Positions 14,756-24,512 of a stretch of DNA of 64,000 nt are shown here, piece by piece (position 1 is the stretch's first letter; each line of letters begins with the position of its first letter). The stretch is from positions 1-64,000 of the forward strand of contig JACRCX010000131.1 of NCBI GenBank assembly GCA_016218815.1, in the 5' to 3' direction. The notes below the pieces were generated by a model. That model made no database searches and was not told where the DNA came from. It saw nothing but the letters and a program-made list of their open reading frames with translations. This stretch comes from Deltaproteobacteria bacterium (GTDB taxonomy: Bacteria > Myxococcota_A > Polyangia > DRWM01 > JAAZOP01). The position numbers and the translations under genes are program-made.

Positions 14756-17308
14756 ATGCGCCGCCTCGCCCCCCTGCTCGTCCTCGCCGTCGCCATCCTC
14801 GCCGCCGCCGGCCTGCTCGCCGGCTCGGCCTGGTACGGGCGCGCGGACGCGCGGCAGGCGCGGCTGGAAACGATCCGCGTCAAGGCGCGCGAGGCCGTCG
14901 GCGATGTCGTACGGCGCTTCGACGGCGAGCTCGATGCGCTGCTCGGCCGCGAGGCGGCGCGGCCGTTCTACCTCTACCAGCACTACTACGCGCCCCCCGA
15001 GGCGCTGGCGGCGCAGTTCGTCTTCCAGACCAGCCCGCTGGCGTCGGCGACCGAGCCGCTGATCGACGTCTGGTTCGAGATCCTCCCCGACGGGACGCTG
15101 TCGCTTCCGGCGGACGAGCCGGACGGCCCGATGGACGCGGCCGGCCACCGGCTCGTCGCGCGCGACGTGCTGCCCGAGCTGATCGCGCGCGTTCATCGCG
15201 CGCCCCCGCGCGCCTCGACCGCCCAGGCGGCCGACTTCGCACAGAACGCCGCCGCGCCGCCCGCGGTCGACACGGCGGCCCCCGTCGAGCCCGAGCTCCC
15301 CGCTCCGCCGCGGGAGCGGCAGCGGCCGGGCGAACGGCGACAGGCGAGCAACGCGGCGCCCGGACCCGAGGCCGAGAGCCCCGCCGCGACGGCCGCGCCC
15401 GGCGGGGGGGCGACGCAGGAGCCGGGCAGCGCGCCGGCCTCGGTGCCGACACCCCCGGAGTCGGGCGGAACGTCGCAGGCGGGCGGGCCGTCCGAAGCCC
15501 AGCAGCAACGTGCGGCGGCACAGGCGCAGCGGGGCGGCGAGCCGCAGGTGAGCCAGATGCCGCGCTGGGCGGTCGAGGCGAACGTGCGCGCCAACGACAT
15601 CGCGCGGCAGATCGAGGTCGCGAACGCCGGCGACGTCACCACCCAACAGATGCTGCAGAACGACTTCAACCTGATGCGCGGCCTGCCGCAGCAGGCCCCG
15701 CCGCAGCAGCCGGCGGTGCAGCCGGCCCCGCCGCCTCCGGCGCCGCCCCCGACGACGGCCTCCGCGGACGACGGCGGCGCAGACGGTCCGGACGGCGGCG
15801 GCGCCGCGGCCGCCGCGGCCGGCGTTGTCGCGGAATCGGACGGCGGGACGGGCGGCGCCGGAGGGGATGGATCCGCGACGACGCCTGCCCCGGGCGCAGT
15901 CGAGCGGACGACGACCGGGTCCGACGCCGGAACCGGCGAAGGGGCCGCTGCTGGCGGCGAGGATGCGGCCGGGGATGCGCGGCGGGTCGCGCGTCCCAGG
16001 GACGGGGGACGACGGGCCGCGACGGCCGCCGGCGCCGCGAACGGACCGGCGGACGCGGTGCCGACGCCTGTCCCGAGTCCCGTCGAAGGGCCCACCCCCA
16101 CGCCTGTCCCGAGCGCTGTCGAGGGGCCGATCGTGGCGCGGGGTCCGGAACCCACGACTCTCGACTCACGACTCACGACGGTCCCGCCGGCGGGACCCGA
16201 CGAGGTGCCCGTGGTCTACGGCGCGTTCGAGCCGTTCGAGCGTCCGGACGGCTCGCGGTACTACGTTCGCACGGTCGACATCGAAGGCGACGTGCGGGTG
16301 CAGGGCTTCCGCCTGAGCCCCGGCGGGCTGCGCGCCACGTTGGGCAACGTGGTGCTCGACGTGCAGCGCTCGCACGACGCGTTCGACCTCGTCGCCGGCG
16401 GGGCGTCGTCCGGACCCGGAGCGGGCGCCCTGGCCGCCGCGGCGCTCGAGGGCGTCCCCGACGTTCCGCGGATCGCCGCGATCCTGCGCCCGGGGTCGCC
16501 GACCCTGGACGCCGAGGACCAGGAGGATCGGCGTGTGCTCCTGATCCTCGGCGGGTTGTCCGCGGTCATCGCGGTCGCGGTGCTCCTGGCCATCCTGGTC
16601 CTGCGTCGCGAGCTGGAGCTGGCGCAGCGGCGCACCGACTTCCTCTCGGCCGTGTCGCACGAGCTCCGGGCGCCGGTGACGACCATCCGGATGTACGCCG
16701 AGATGCTGCGGGACGGGTGGGTCGACGACGAGGCGCGGCGGTCGGAGTACGAGTCGGCGATCGTCAGCGAGGGCGAGCGGCTGTCGCGGCTGGTGGAAAA
16801 CGTCCTGGCCTACTCGCGGCGCGAGCGGGGCAAGCCGCTGGCGTTCCGCGACGCCGACCTGGCGGAGAAGGTGCGCGAGGTCGCGGGGGTGCAGCGACCC
16901 GTGTTCGAGAGGGAGAAGCTGGCGCTCGAGGTCGACGGACCCGACACCCTGCCCTGGCGTTTCGATCCCGACGCCGTGACGCAGATCCTCGTGAACCTGC
17001 TGGACAACGCGCTGAAGCACTCGGGCAACGCCTCCGAGCGCCGCGTGCTCGTGCGGCTGAGCGGCGCCCCGGACGCCGCGACGGTCTCGGTCTGCGACCA
17101 CGGCCCCGGGATCGCGGCGGGAGAGCAGAAGAAGATCTTCGAAGCCTTCTACCGCGTCGGCTCCGAGCTGACGCGCGAAACTCGCGGCACCGGCCTCGGC
17201 CTGGCCCTCGTCCGCCGCCTCGCCCGCGCCCACGGCGGCGAGGTCTCCGTCGCGAGCGAGCCGGGCAAAGGCGCGACCTTCACCGTGCTGCTCGGAAGAC
17301 CGAGATGA
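14756..17308 (+). CDS. Sensor histidine kinase with very long low-complexity sensor region
   Basis: An 850-residue membrane kinase paired with the OmpR-type regulator. Membrane segment 1 is at about 4-24 and segment 2 at about 597-618 (LLILGGLSAVIAVAVLLAIL), giving an unusually large extracytoplasmic part of some 570 residues. Its middle (about 150-480) is Ala/Pro/Gly-rich and partly encoded by dispersed repeats. The cytoplasmic part has the H-box SHELRAPVTTIRMY (His about 635), N-box LVNLLDNALKHSG, G1 VCDHGPGI and G2 GTGLGLALV, so catalysis should be intact. The sensor segments near 30-140 and 490-590 match no family I recognise; the stimulus is unknown. Confidence 0.9.
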   Translation: MRRLAPLLVLAVAILAAAGLLAGSAWYGRADARQARLETIRVKAREAVGDVVRRFDGELDALLGREAARPFYLYQHYYAPPEALAAQFVFQTSPLASATEPLIDVWFEILPDGTLSLPADEPDGPMDAAGHRLVARDVLPELIARVHRAPPRASTAQAADFAQNAAAPPAVDTAAPVEPELPAPPRERQRPGERRQASNAAPGPEAESPAATAAPGGGATQEPGSAPASVPTPPESGGTSQAGGPSEAQQQRAAAQAQRGGEPQVSQMPRWAVEANVRANDIARQIEVANAGDVTTQQMLQNDFNLMRGLPQQAPPQQPAVQPAPPPPAPPPTTASADDGGADGPDGGGAAAAAAGVVAESDGGTGGAGGDGSATTPAPGAVERTTTGSDAGTGEGAAAGGEDAAGDARRVARPRDGGRRAATAAGAANGPADAVPTPVPSPVEGPTPTPVPSAVEGPIVARGPEPTTLDSRLTTVPPAGPDEVPVVYGAFEPFERPDGSRYYVRTVDIEGDVRVQGFRLSPGGLRATLGNVVLDVQRSHDAFDLVAGGASSGPGAGALAAAALEGVPDVPRIAAILRPGSPTLDAEDQEDRRVLLILGGLSAVIAVAVLLAILVLRRELELAQRRTDFLSAVSHELRAPVTTIRMYAEMLRDGWVDDEARRSEYESAIVSEGERLSRLVENVLAYSRRERGKPLAFRDADLAEKVREVAGVQRPVFEREKLALEVDGPDTLPWRFDPDAVTQILVNLLDNALKHSGNASERRVLVRLSGAPDAATVSVCDHGPGIAAGEQKKIFEAFYRVGSELTRETRGTGLGLALVRRLARAHGGEVSVASEPGKGATFTVLLGRPR
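16066..16180 (+). repeat. Adjacent dispersed repeats inside the histidine kinase gene
   Basis: Two tandem copies of a CCTGTCCCGAG-N-CGTCGAAGGGCC module (16066-16129, related to the widespread TCGACAAGCTCAGGGC repeat) are followed by a 7-nt-period array GACTCTC-GACTCAC-GACTCAC-GACGG (16153-16180). Both are translated as low-complexity linker (PVPSPVEGP, TTLDSRLTT). Confidence 0.75.
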
Positions 17309-17438
17309 GCTGCAAGTCACGCCGCTCACGAGCTCGCGTCAGCCTCTCCACCTCTCCAGCCGGCCTCTCCATCTCTCCTTCTCCGGATCCGGGCACCACG
17401 CACGGCTTCCCCCGCGCACGGCGCCTCCCTTCCTCGCC

Positions 17439-18781
<1,343 letters not shown>

Positions 18782-18785
<4 letters not shown>

Positions 18786-19363
18786 GGGCCGGCGGCCGGA
18801 GCGTCGGCGATCCAGAGCGAGGCGAGGGGAATCTCCACGGCCGCGAACGGCTCGGCCCGCATCTTGTCGCCCTCGCCGAAGGTCGCGACCAGCAGCCACT
18901 GGGCTTCCTGCAACCGGAACACCTCGACCGTGTGCGCGCGCGGGTCGACCAGCCAGACGTGCGCGACGCCCTGTCGGGCGTAGATCGGCAGCTTGCGAAC
19001 GCGGTCGAGCCGCGCCGTGCCCGGCGAAACGACCTCGCAGACCCAGTCCGGCGCCAGCTCGAAGAACGCGACGTCGGGAAATGCCGGCATGCGCTCCCGC
19101 CTCCAGCCCGCGAGATCCGGAACCAGGACGGCGGTGCCCAGGTGGAGCTCCGGCTCGTCTACGATCCACCAGCCTCCGGGACCGTGGGGGTCGAGGTCGA
19201 AGGGTCCCCCGACGACTGCTCCCAGCACCGACGCGGCGCGCGCGTGGCGCGAGGCCGGCCGCGGGCTGGCGAACAGCTCCCCGTCGACGATCTCGCCGAC
19301 CAGGTGCTCGGGCAGTGCGATGAGGTCGTCGTAGGTCGCCGGCTTTCGTGCGGGCGCGCTCAT
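18782..19363 (-). CDS. Uma2-family (DUF820) nuclease-like protein
   Basis: A 193-residue member of the Uma2/DUF820 family, a PD-(D/E)XK nuclease-fold group abundant in cyanobacteria and some other phyla. Typical features are the N-terminal TYDDLIALPEHLVGEIVDGE, the central ELHLGTAVLVPDLAGWR and WVCEVVSPGTARLDR with the Asp/Glu of the fold, followed by KLPIYARQGVAHVWLVDP. Activity in these proteins is mostly unproven. It lies between a histidine kinase and its regulator, with its stop overlapping the regulator start, so it is co-translated with a two-component system, which is unusual. The start ATG 19363 has no strong ribosome binding site. Confidence 0.85.
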
Positions 19364-19441
19364 GGGCCTAGTGGTAACACGCCGTCCGGGCGGCGACAAG
19401 CGAGCGGGATCCCTCCGGGATCGGCAGCGCCTTGGCACCAT

Positions 19442-19470
19442 CCGAAGCGGGCTTCAGCCCGCGGCCAGCC
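19442..19470 (+). repeat. GCGGGCTTCAGCCCGC palindrome between kinase and Uma2 genes
   Basis: CCGAAGCGGGCTTCAGCCCG plus flanking bases forms a perfect GCGGGCT/AGCCCGC-type hairpin, a partial copy of the palindromic family also found at 12564, 48670 and 61758. On the minus-strand transcript it lies just after the histidine-kinase stop. Confidence 0.6.
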
Positions 19471-19477
19471 ACCCCCT

Positions 19478-20809
19478 TCAGCGCGGAAGGCGCAGCACGA
19501 ACTCGGCGCCGCCGCCCGGTCGGTCGCCCACGACGACCGAACCGCCGTGCGCCTCGGCGATGCGCCGCACCACGGCCAGCCCCAGACCGGTTCCGCCGGT
19601 GCGGCGCGAGACGAACGGCTCGAAGATCGCCTCGCGCTCGGCCGCCGGCACGCCGGGGCCCTCGTCGCCGATCGCCAGCTCGATCTGCCGGCGGGACGGA
19701 CGAAGGGCGACGACCACGCGGCCGTCCTTCGGTGAGACCCCCACGGCGTTGTCCAGCAGGTTGCCCACGGCCCTGGCGAACTGGTCGCGGTCGACGCGCG
19801 CCTCCACCCGCTCGTCCCCGTAGTCCCGCACGATGCGCACCTCGCGCCGCGCGGCCTGGTCCGCGTACCGCGCCAATTCCTCGTCGAGCACCGAACGCAG
19901 GTCGACGGTCTCCAGGCGCGGCTCGGCGTCGCGGGCGTAGCCCAGCACCTGGCTCACCGTGCGCTCGAGCCGCTCGCACTCCTCGCGGATGGTCGACGCG
20001 GCGCGTTGCGCCGCCGCCGGCTCCGCCGACTCGCCGACGAGCTGCGCGTAGCCCTTGATCGCGCCGAGCGGGTTGCGGATCTCGTGCGCCACGGTCGCGG
20101 CCAGCTCGCCCAGCGACGCCAGGTGCTGCCGGCGCGAGGCGTCCTCGCGCATGCGCACGGCGCGGCGTCCGACGAACGCGGCCCAGATCGCGGCGGCGAT
20201 GCTCAACGGTGCGAGGATCACCGAGAACAACGCCACGAGCTTCGGGCGACGCAGAGGGGCCTCGAACGGCGCCGCGCGCAGCCCCAGCCGGAGGATCGGC
20301 GGTCCCGCCCGGCGAAGACCGGCGAATTCCTCGCCCAGCACCAGCTCGCGCCACAGGCGGCCCGCGACCGCGGCCGCGCCCGCTCGCCGGCCGGGCGACG
20401 GGGCAGCGAACGCGAACTCGAGGACGTCCTCGCCGCCGACCGACAAGTCGCGGCGCGCGAAGCGCGGCGTCCCGTCCCCTCGCAGCGCCCGCGCCCGCGC
20501 CCCGAGGTCGCGATCGAAGGCCGGCGCGGGCCCCGCCGTCACGACCTCGGTGCCGTCTCCCACCGCGATGCCGGCATAGAGCACCTCCTCGCCCAGCAGG
20601 TCCCCGAGTGCCTCCTCCAGCGAAGATCGCGTCCACGGCCGCTCCGTGGCGATCCGGCGGGCGAACGAAGTCGCCTGGTCAACGGCCCGCATCTCGGCGG
20701 AGCGAGCTGCGAGGCTTCGCGCCTCCCTGAGATTGATCAGCGCGACGGCGACCAGACCGCAGGCCAGCACGACCGCGGCGACGACGAGAACGACCAGAGC
20801 CTTGCGCAC
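19478..20809 (-). CDS. Sensor histidine kinase (ZraS-like)
   Basis: A 443-residue membrane kinase. Membrane segments at about 5-27 and 190-212 flank a periplasmic sensor domain of about 160 residues. The kinase core has H-box VAHEIRNPLGAIKGY (His about 240), N-box VGNLLDNAVG, G1 IGDEGPGVP and G2 GGTGLGLAVV. The H-box type matches NtrB/AtoS/ZraS kinases that pair with sigma-54 regulators. The start is a GTG at 20809 with GGGAGG 9 nt upstream; longer open frame upstream contains repeat sequence and is rejected. It is divergent from a Spy/ZraP-like gene and upstream of an NtrC-type regulator, the arrangement of zraPSR. Confidence 0.9.
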   Translation of the reverse strand: MRKALVVLVVAAVVLACGLVAVALINLREARSLAARSAEMRAVDQATSFARRIATERPWTRSSLEEALGDLLGEEVLYAGIAVGDGTEVVTAGPAPAFDRDLGARARALRGDGTPRFARRDLSVGGEDVLEFAFAAPSPGRRAGAAAVAGRLWRELVLGEEFAGLRRAGPPILRLGLRAAPFEAPLRRPKLVALFSVILAPLSIAAAIWAAFVGRRAVRMREDASRRQHLASLGELAATVAHEIRNPLGAIKGYAQLVGESAEPAAAQRAASTIREECERLERTVSQVLGYARDAEPRLETVDLRSVLDEELARYADQAARREVRIVRDYGDERVEARVDRDQFARAVGNLLDNAVGVSPKDGRVVVALRPSRRQIELAIGDEGPGVPAAEREAIFEPFVSRRTGGTGLGLAVVRRIAEAHGGSVVVGDRPGGGAEFVLRLPR

Positions 20810-20869
20810 GTGAAGCAGCCTCCCAGGAATGAGGACGGCAAGCAAGACGCGGACCCGGTTTCGCGCAAA

Positions 20870-20902
20870 AGGCGCAAAGAGGCAAAGCACGCAAAGAGAG
20901 GG
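20870..20902 (+). repeat. GCAAAG tandem repeat, copy 1
   Basis: Units of (G/C)GCAAAG at 8-9 nt spacing (GCGCAAAAGGCGCAAAGAGG and on). A homologous array in the opposite orientation is at 22357-22396. It lies in the kinase 5' region between the divergent genes. Confidence 0.75.
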
Positions 20903-20932
20903 GGACTTGTTCCTTGCTCCTCCGCCCGTCCA

Positions 20933-20968
20933 GTGCAGCACCTGCGCGGGGAGGTGCAAGGATTGCAC
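20933..20968. promoter_or_regulatory. Palindromic upstream activator site candidate
   Basis: GTGCAA-GGA-TTGCAC (20954-20968) is a perfect 6-bp dyad with a 3-nt centre; GTGC-A-GCAC (20933-20941) is adjacent, and GCACCT (20938-20943) can also pair with AGGTGC (20952-20957). The main dyad centre lies about 86 bp before the predicted sigma-54 start, the usual position for an enhancer-binding protein. Confidence 0.45.
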
Positions 20969-21019
20969 GTGACGGGGAGGAGGAGGGGAACGGGGAAAGG
21001 GATTCCGCCGCGTTGGCGG

Positions 21020-21036
21020 TTGGCACGCGGGTGGCA
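21020..21036 (+). promoter_or_regulatory. Sigma-54 promoter of the Spy/ZraP-like gene
   Basis: TTGGCACGCGGGTGGCA matches the sigma-54 consensus YTGGCACGRNNNTTGCW at 15 of 17 positions, with the invariant GG (21022-21023) and GC (21034-21035) separated by exactly 10 nt. Transcription should start near 21047, about 68 nt before the ATG. Confidence 0.75.
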
Positions 21037-21114
21037 AAGGGTCCATGGTGCGGCGATGGAGAACAGGGCGCCGCAGAACGGCCCGGAAGAGACACGGGCG
21101 AAGGAGAAGAGGCC

Positions 21115-21699
21115 ATGAAGAAGTACACCGGTTGGCTCGTTCTGGGCGTGGCGGCGACGGTCGGCGTCGTCGGCCTGGCCGTCGGCTCGGCGGCGGCACA
21201 GCAGGGCGGCGCGGCCGCCCAGGAGGACGGGGAGGGCGGTCCGGGCCACGGGCGGCTCGCCCGCATCCGCGAGGCGCTCGGCCTGACGGACGACCAGGTC
21301 CAGGAGCTGCGCGACACGTTCCTGGCGTTCCGCGACCAGACCCGGGAGCTGCGCGAACAGATCAAGACGGAGGTCAAGGGAATCCCCGACCTCGTGCGCC
21401 GCGACGACCTCACGCAGGCTGACCTGATGGCCGTGCACGACAGGGTCCACGACATCGCCGGACAGCTCGGCGAGAAGCGCGTCGAGATGCTCTACCAGAT
21501 GTGGCAGAAGCTCACGCCCGAGCAGCGCGGGAAGCTCGGCGACCTGATCGCGGAGCGCGCCGACGGCGCCAGCTTCGACTTCTTCGGCGGCGGTGGCCAC
21601 CACGGCCGCGGCGGCCCCGGCGGTCCCGACGACGAAGGCCGCGCCGGCCGACCGGACCGCGCCGCTCGCGCCGACCGCCCCGGCCGCGTCGCCCGCTAG
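21115..21699 (+). CDS. Spy/CpxP/ZraP-like periplasmic LTxxQ protein
   Basis: A 194-residue exported protein. Residues 1-28 are a signal peptide ending GSAAAQ. The helical body has the two LTxxQ-type motifs of the Spy/CpxP/ZraP family: LGLTDDQVQEL (about 55) and KLTPEQRGKL (about 131). The tail (about 155-194) is Gly/Asp/Arg/His-rich with GGGGHHGRGG, which could bind metal ions. Family members are periplasmic chaperones or metal-stress sensors. ATG 21115 follows AAGGAGAAGAGG. The gene is preceded by a near-consensus sigma-54 promoter and lies divergently to a ZraS-like kinase whose operon encodes an NtrC-type regulator, so it is probably the regulated output of that system. Confidence 0.88.
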   Translation: MKKYTGWLVLGVAATVGVVGLAVGSAAAQQGGAAAQEDGEGGPGHGRLARIREALGLTDDQVQELRDTFLAFRDQTRELREQIKTEVKGIPDLVRRDDLTQADLMAVHDRVHDIAGQLGEKRVEMLYQMWQKLTPEQRGKLGDLIAERADGASFDFFGGGGHHGRGGPGGPDDEGRAGRPDRAARADRPGRVAR

Positions 21700-21739
21700 G
21701 GCTCCCCCCCGCCCGCGCTCCCGCCGCAGTCCACTTCGT

Positions 21740-22279
21740 CTAGCACCCGTCGCTCGGGACGCAGCACCCGCCGGGACCGCCGCAGCTCAGGTCGTCCCGG
21801 AACCAGCCGACCGGGCACTCGCTCCCGCTGGACACCGGATAGCAGACCCCGCCCGCCTCGAGGCACGCAGGGAAGGGCGGCGCGACGGTCCGCGGCACGC
21901 AACAGTAGTTCTCCGGGGGGCAACGGACGGTCGACGGCGCCGGCTCCTCGCCTTCCGCGCAACGCGCACAGCCCGACACCAGCGCCCGACAGGTTCCGCC
22001 CGCCGCGGCGCACGGCCCGAGCGTCTCGCCCGGCGCGTCCTCGCCCGGCACGTCCGCCGGAGTCTCGCCCGGCGCGTCGACGTCCGCGTCGACCGTCGCC
22101 TCGGCCTCGAGGGACGAGTCGGCATCCGCGCCGCCGTCCGCGCCGACCGGGACGCACGTCCGGCTCGTCGCCTCGCAGACGTACCCCGTGCCGCACTCCC
22201 GGCCGCACGGCCCCGTCGTGTCGTCCCCGCATCCCGCCAACAGCCACAACACGAGCAGCCCCGACGTGCTTCGCATCAT
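21740..22279 (-). CDS. Small Cys-rich lipoprotein
   Basis: A 179-residue predicted lipoprotein: signal peptide and lipobox LLAGC at residues 13-17, then CGRECGTGYVCEATSRTC, an acidic Asp/Val/Ala/Pro linker (about 48-85) and about a dozen further cysteines in pairs such as YCCVP and GGCCVP. This design (lipobox, acidic linker, Cys-rich head) recurs in several genes of the window and is typical of myxobacterial surface proteins. GGAGG precedes tandem ATG codons at 22279 and 22276; either could be used. Function unknown. It follows the DUF4139-like gene on the same strand, separated by a repeat and hairpin. Confidence 0.7.
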   Translation of the reverse strand: MMRSTSGLLVLWLLAGCGDDTTGPCGRECGTGYVCEATSRTCVPVGADGGADADSSLEAEATVDADVDAPGETPADVPGEDAPGETLGPCAAAGGTCRALVSGCARCAEGEEPAPSTVRCPPENYCCVPRTVAPPFPACLEAGGVCYPVSSGSECPVGWFRDDLSCGGPGGCCVPSDGC

Positions 22280-22336
22280 CCGGTCCTCCGGAGAACCACC
22301 CCCCAGTCACCGAAAAGCACAGATGCGGGAGAAAGG

Positions 22337-22396
22337 GAAGCCCCCCTTGGGCTTCTTCTCTTTGCGCGCTTTGCGTCCCTTTGCGTTCTTTGCGCG
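22337..22396 (-). repeat. Hairpin plus GCAAAG tandem repeat, copy 2
   Basis: GAAGCCC (22337-22343) pairs with GGGCTTC (22349-22355), immediately next to a CTTTGCG tandem array (22357-22396) that is the inverse of the array at 20870. It separates two minus-strand genes; the hairpin might act as a weak terminator but has no U-tract. Confidence 0.6.
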
Positions 22397-22415
22397 ACAT
22401 CCGGAAGGCCTTCAC

Positions 22416-24236
22416 CTACCTGGTATAATACCGGAACTGGTACGTCAGCTTCTTCTCCTGGTCCTTGCGCAAGGTGATCTTCCACTCGCACCAGGTCGGG
22501 GAGTTCACCCGGGTCGAGTTCCAGTCGTAGTACGCCGCACCGTAGTCGCTCGCGTAGGGATCCGTGCTCCAGGCGAGGTAGGGCGACCAGCTCGACGAGC
22601 TCCCGGGCTCCGCGTGGACGTCGCCCGAGTCGCTCGGCTCGGAGATCGTGCCCATCATCCGCCGCACGACGACCAGCTCGATGTCCTCGTCCTCGTGCGA
22701 ACGCACGGACAGCTCGCCGTGGCCCTGGATGAGGTCCCAGTAGATGTCGTCGATCTCCCGGGCCGCGCGATCACGGCGGTCCTCGACGTCGTCCCACGAG
22801 ACGAGGATGTCCGTCGCCTGGGTGAGGCGCAGGTCGACGCGGGCGCCCGCCGGCGTGTAGACGATGCGGTCCTGCGCGACGACGTTGCCGTCCGCGAAGT
22901 ACACGGCCGGGCCGGTCGTCCAGGGCTGGTCCGAGCGGTTGTCGAGGCGCAGGTGGTGCCAGACACGCTGCCGCGAGACGCGCTCCAGCGCGTTCGGGTC
23001 GCCGGAAGCGGCCTGCTGGAGCACTGCCGTAGCCTCGGCCTCCGTCCCCCCGATCTCCCACTTGTAGATGTCCTCGACGGGCACCTCGACCGAGAACACC
23101 CGTACCAGGGCGCGCTCGCCCTTGCCCAGCGTCACGTCCTCGACACGGTACAGCGACAGCTCGTCGGCGTCCGCCGTCGACACGCCGCCCAGGTCCGCCT
23201 GCACGTCGCCGGCGCCCCCGGACTGCTGGCCCGCGTCGTAGGGCATCGCCATCTGGGTCTGCATGACGTTCGAGGCCCAGGCGTTGGAGTTCCACTCGCG
23301 GCCCGAGAAGCGATCGTTGACGCGGTAGTACCCGGCCTCCACCACGTCCTCCAGCGCGCCCTCGATGACCAGCGGGGAGAGCGTGCCCGACATCCAGTAG
23401 TGCGGGACGCCGACGACGAGATCGATGTCGGCGCTTGCCAGGTCGACGACGTCGTTGACCAGCGCGCCCTGGAGGGTGACCCGCACCTTCTCGTCGTCGA
23501 GCCGCTCGATGCGGTACTCGGGCACCCACTTGAGGCCCTGCTCCAGCGCCGTGTACTCGATGATCCCGTCGCCGCTGCCGCCGACGTCGATCACGAGCTG
23601 CGCCCGCTCGACCTCGGCGGTGCACTGCTCGGGCGGTGCGTCGACGAAGACGATCGAATCGAACTGCGCGGTGGAGAAGGCGAGCAAGCCGCCGTCGGCG
23701 CCGCCGGCGGGTGCGGCGCAGACGGCGCCCTCTCCGTCGGTGCACGCGGACGACTCGGTGCGAAGCAGGAAAAGGTCGTCGCCCACCGCGCGCTCGACCG
23801 TGCCGACGTACGACTGCGAGCCGTTCTCGGCCGTGCGCGACAGCCGCACGCGCTTGCCGATCGAGCTGCGCAGGAGGTCCGGGAGCGCCGCGCAGTCCCG
23901 GTCCTCCGTCCCCTTGCCCTCGACCGCGCGGAAACCGCGGACGGTGACGTCGCCCTCGACGGGGTAGGCCCACAGCGTGCCGAGGACCGCGCGGGGCGCG
24001 CCGTCGACGTGGACCGTCGTGCCGCCGCGAACGGCCACCTGCCGGAAGACGAAGCCGTAGCCGTTCTTGAACATCGCCACGCGGGTGACTCGCGCCGGCG
24101 TGGCCGGCGTCGCCACCGCCGCGCGCGTCGCCGCCGCCGCCGTCGTCGTCCCGTCCGCCGCCCGCGTCGCGTCCGCGCCGCTCGCCGTCGCGCACGACAT
24201 CACCGCCAGCACCGCCCAGAAGCTCGTTCGTCGCAT
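22416..24236 (-). CDS. DUF4139-like exported protein
   Basis: A 606-residue exported protein with a signal peptide (about 1-21, ending ATASGAD) and an Ala/Thr-rich linker. The start of the mature part (VTRVAMFKNGYGFVFRQVAV, about 48-67) and the central VIDVGGSGDGIIEYTALEQG and WVPEYRIERLDDEKV resemble the DUF4139/mucoidy-inhibitor-A-like family, in which a beta-rich body follows an N-terminal strand domain; this assignment is from memory of the pattern. The last 100 residues are Ser/Tyr/Asp-rich. ATG 24236 has GGAGGAGAGG upstream. Function is unknown, likely envelope-associated. It is divergent from the gene at 24513 across an inverted-repeat region. Confidence 0.65.
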   Translation of the reverse strand: MRRTSFWAVLAVMSCATASGADATRAADGTTTAAAATRAAVATPATPARVTRVAMFKNGYGFVFRQVAVRGGTTVHVDGAPRAVLGTLWAYPVEGDVTVRGFRAVEGKGTEDRDCAALPDLLRSSIGKRVRLSRTAENGSQSYVGTVERAVGDDLFLLRTESSACTDGEGAVCAAPAGGADGGLLAFSTAQFDSIVFVDAPPEQCTAEVERAQLVIDVGGSGDGIIEYTALEQGLKWVPEYRIERLDDEKVRVTLQGALVNDVVDLASADIDLVVGVPHYWMSGTLSPLVIEGALEDVVEAGYYRVNDRFSGREWNSNAWASNVMQTQMAMPYDAGQQSGGAGDVQADLGGVSTADADELSLYRVEDVTLGKGERALVRVFSVEVPVEDIYKWEIGGTEAEATAVLQQAASGDPNALERVSRQRVWHHLRLDNRSDQPWTTGPAVYFADGNVVAQDRIVYTPAGARVDLRLTQATDILVSWDDVEDRRDRAAREIDDIYWDLIQGHGELSVRSHEDEDIELVVVRRMMGTISEPSDSGDVHAEPGSSSSWSPYLAWSTDPYASDYGAAYYDWNSTRVNSPTWCEWKITLRKDQEKKLTYQFRYYTR

Positions 24237-24266
24237 CGTCCTCTCCTCCTTCCTTCCTGCGGCGCG

Positions 24267-24488
24267 CCCCCTCGAATCCACTCGGGGCGGGCGAGCGCCG
24301 CGCGTCCCTTCAACGTTCGAGCGTAGCCGATCGTGCCGGGAGTGGATCGCCGCCCGCGGCCGTTTTGCCGATGTTTTTCACGACACGCTTTTGCAATCGG
24401 TTTACCGCCGCACGCGAAGAACCACCCCACACTGGGCGTAGGAGCTGCGCAACGCGTCGCAGGCCCGCCCCGAGTGGATTCGAGGGGG
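24267..24488. repeat. 26-bp perfect inverted repeat around a 170-nt core (MITE-like)
   Basis: Arms at 24267-24292 and 24463-24488 are exact reverse complements (begin CCCCCTCGAATCCACTCGGG) and enclose 170 nt without a gene. The core is locally less GC-rich, with CCGATGTTTTTCACGACACG near 24368. The element lies between divergent genes. No target-site duplication could be defined. Confidence 0.7.
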
Positions 24489-24512
24489 TGCGATGCAACG
24501 GAAGGAGATACG

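Noticed and set aside
20810..21199. N-terminal extension of the ZraS-like kinase to 573 residues
   Set aside because: The added part is Arg/Pro-rich, overlaps the GCAAAG repeat and the sigma-54 promoter, and GTG 20809 has its own ribosome binding site before the first membrane helix.
22424..22434. TATAAT in GGTATAATACC as a -10 element
   Set aside because: It is inside the last codons of the minus-strand DUF4139-like gene (Tyr-Tyr-Thr-Arg-stop) and has no -35.
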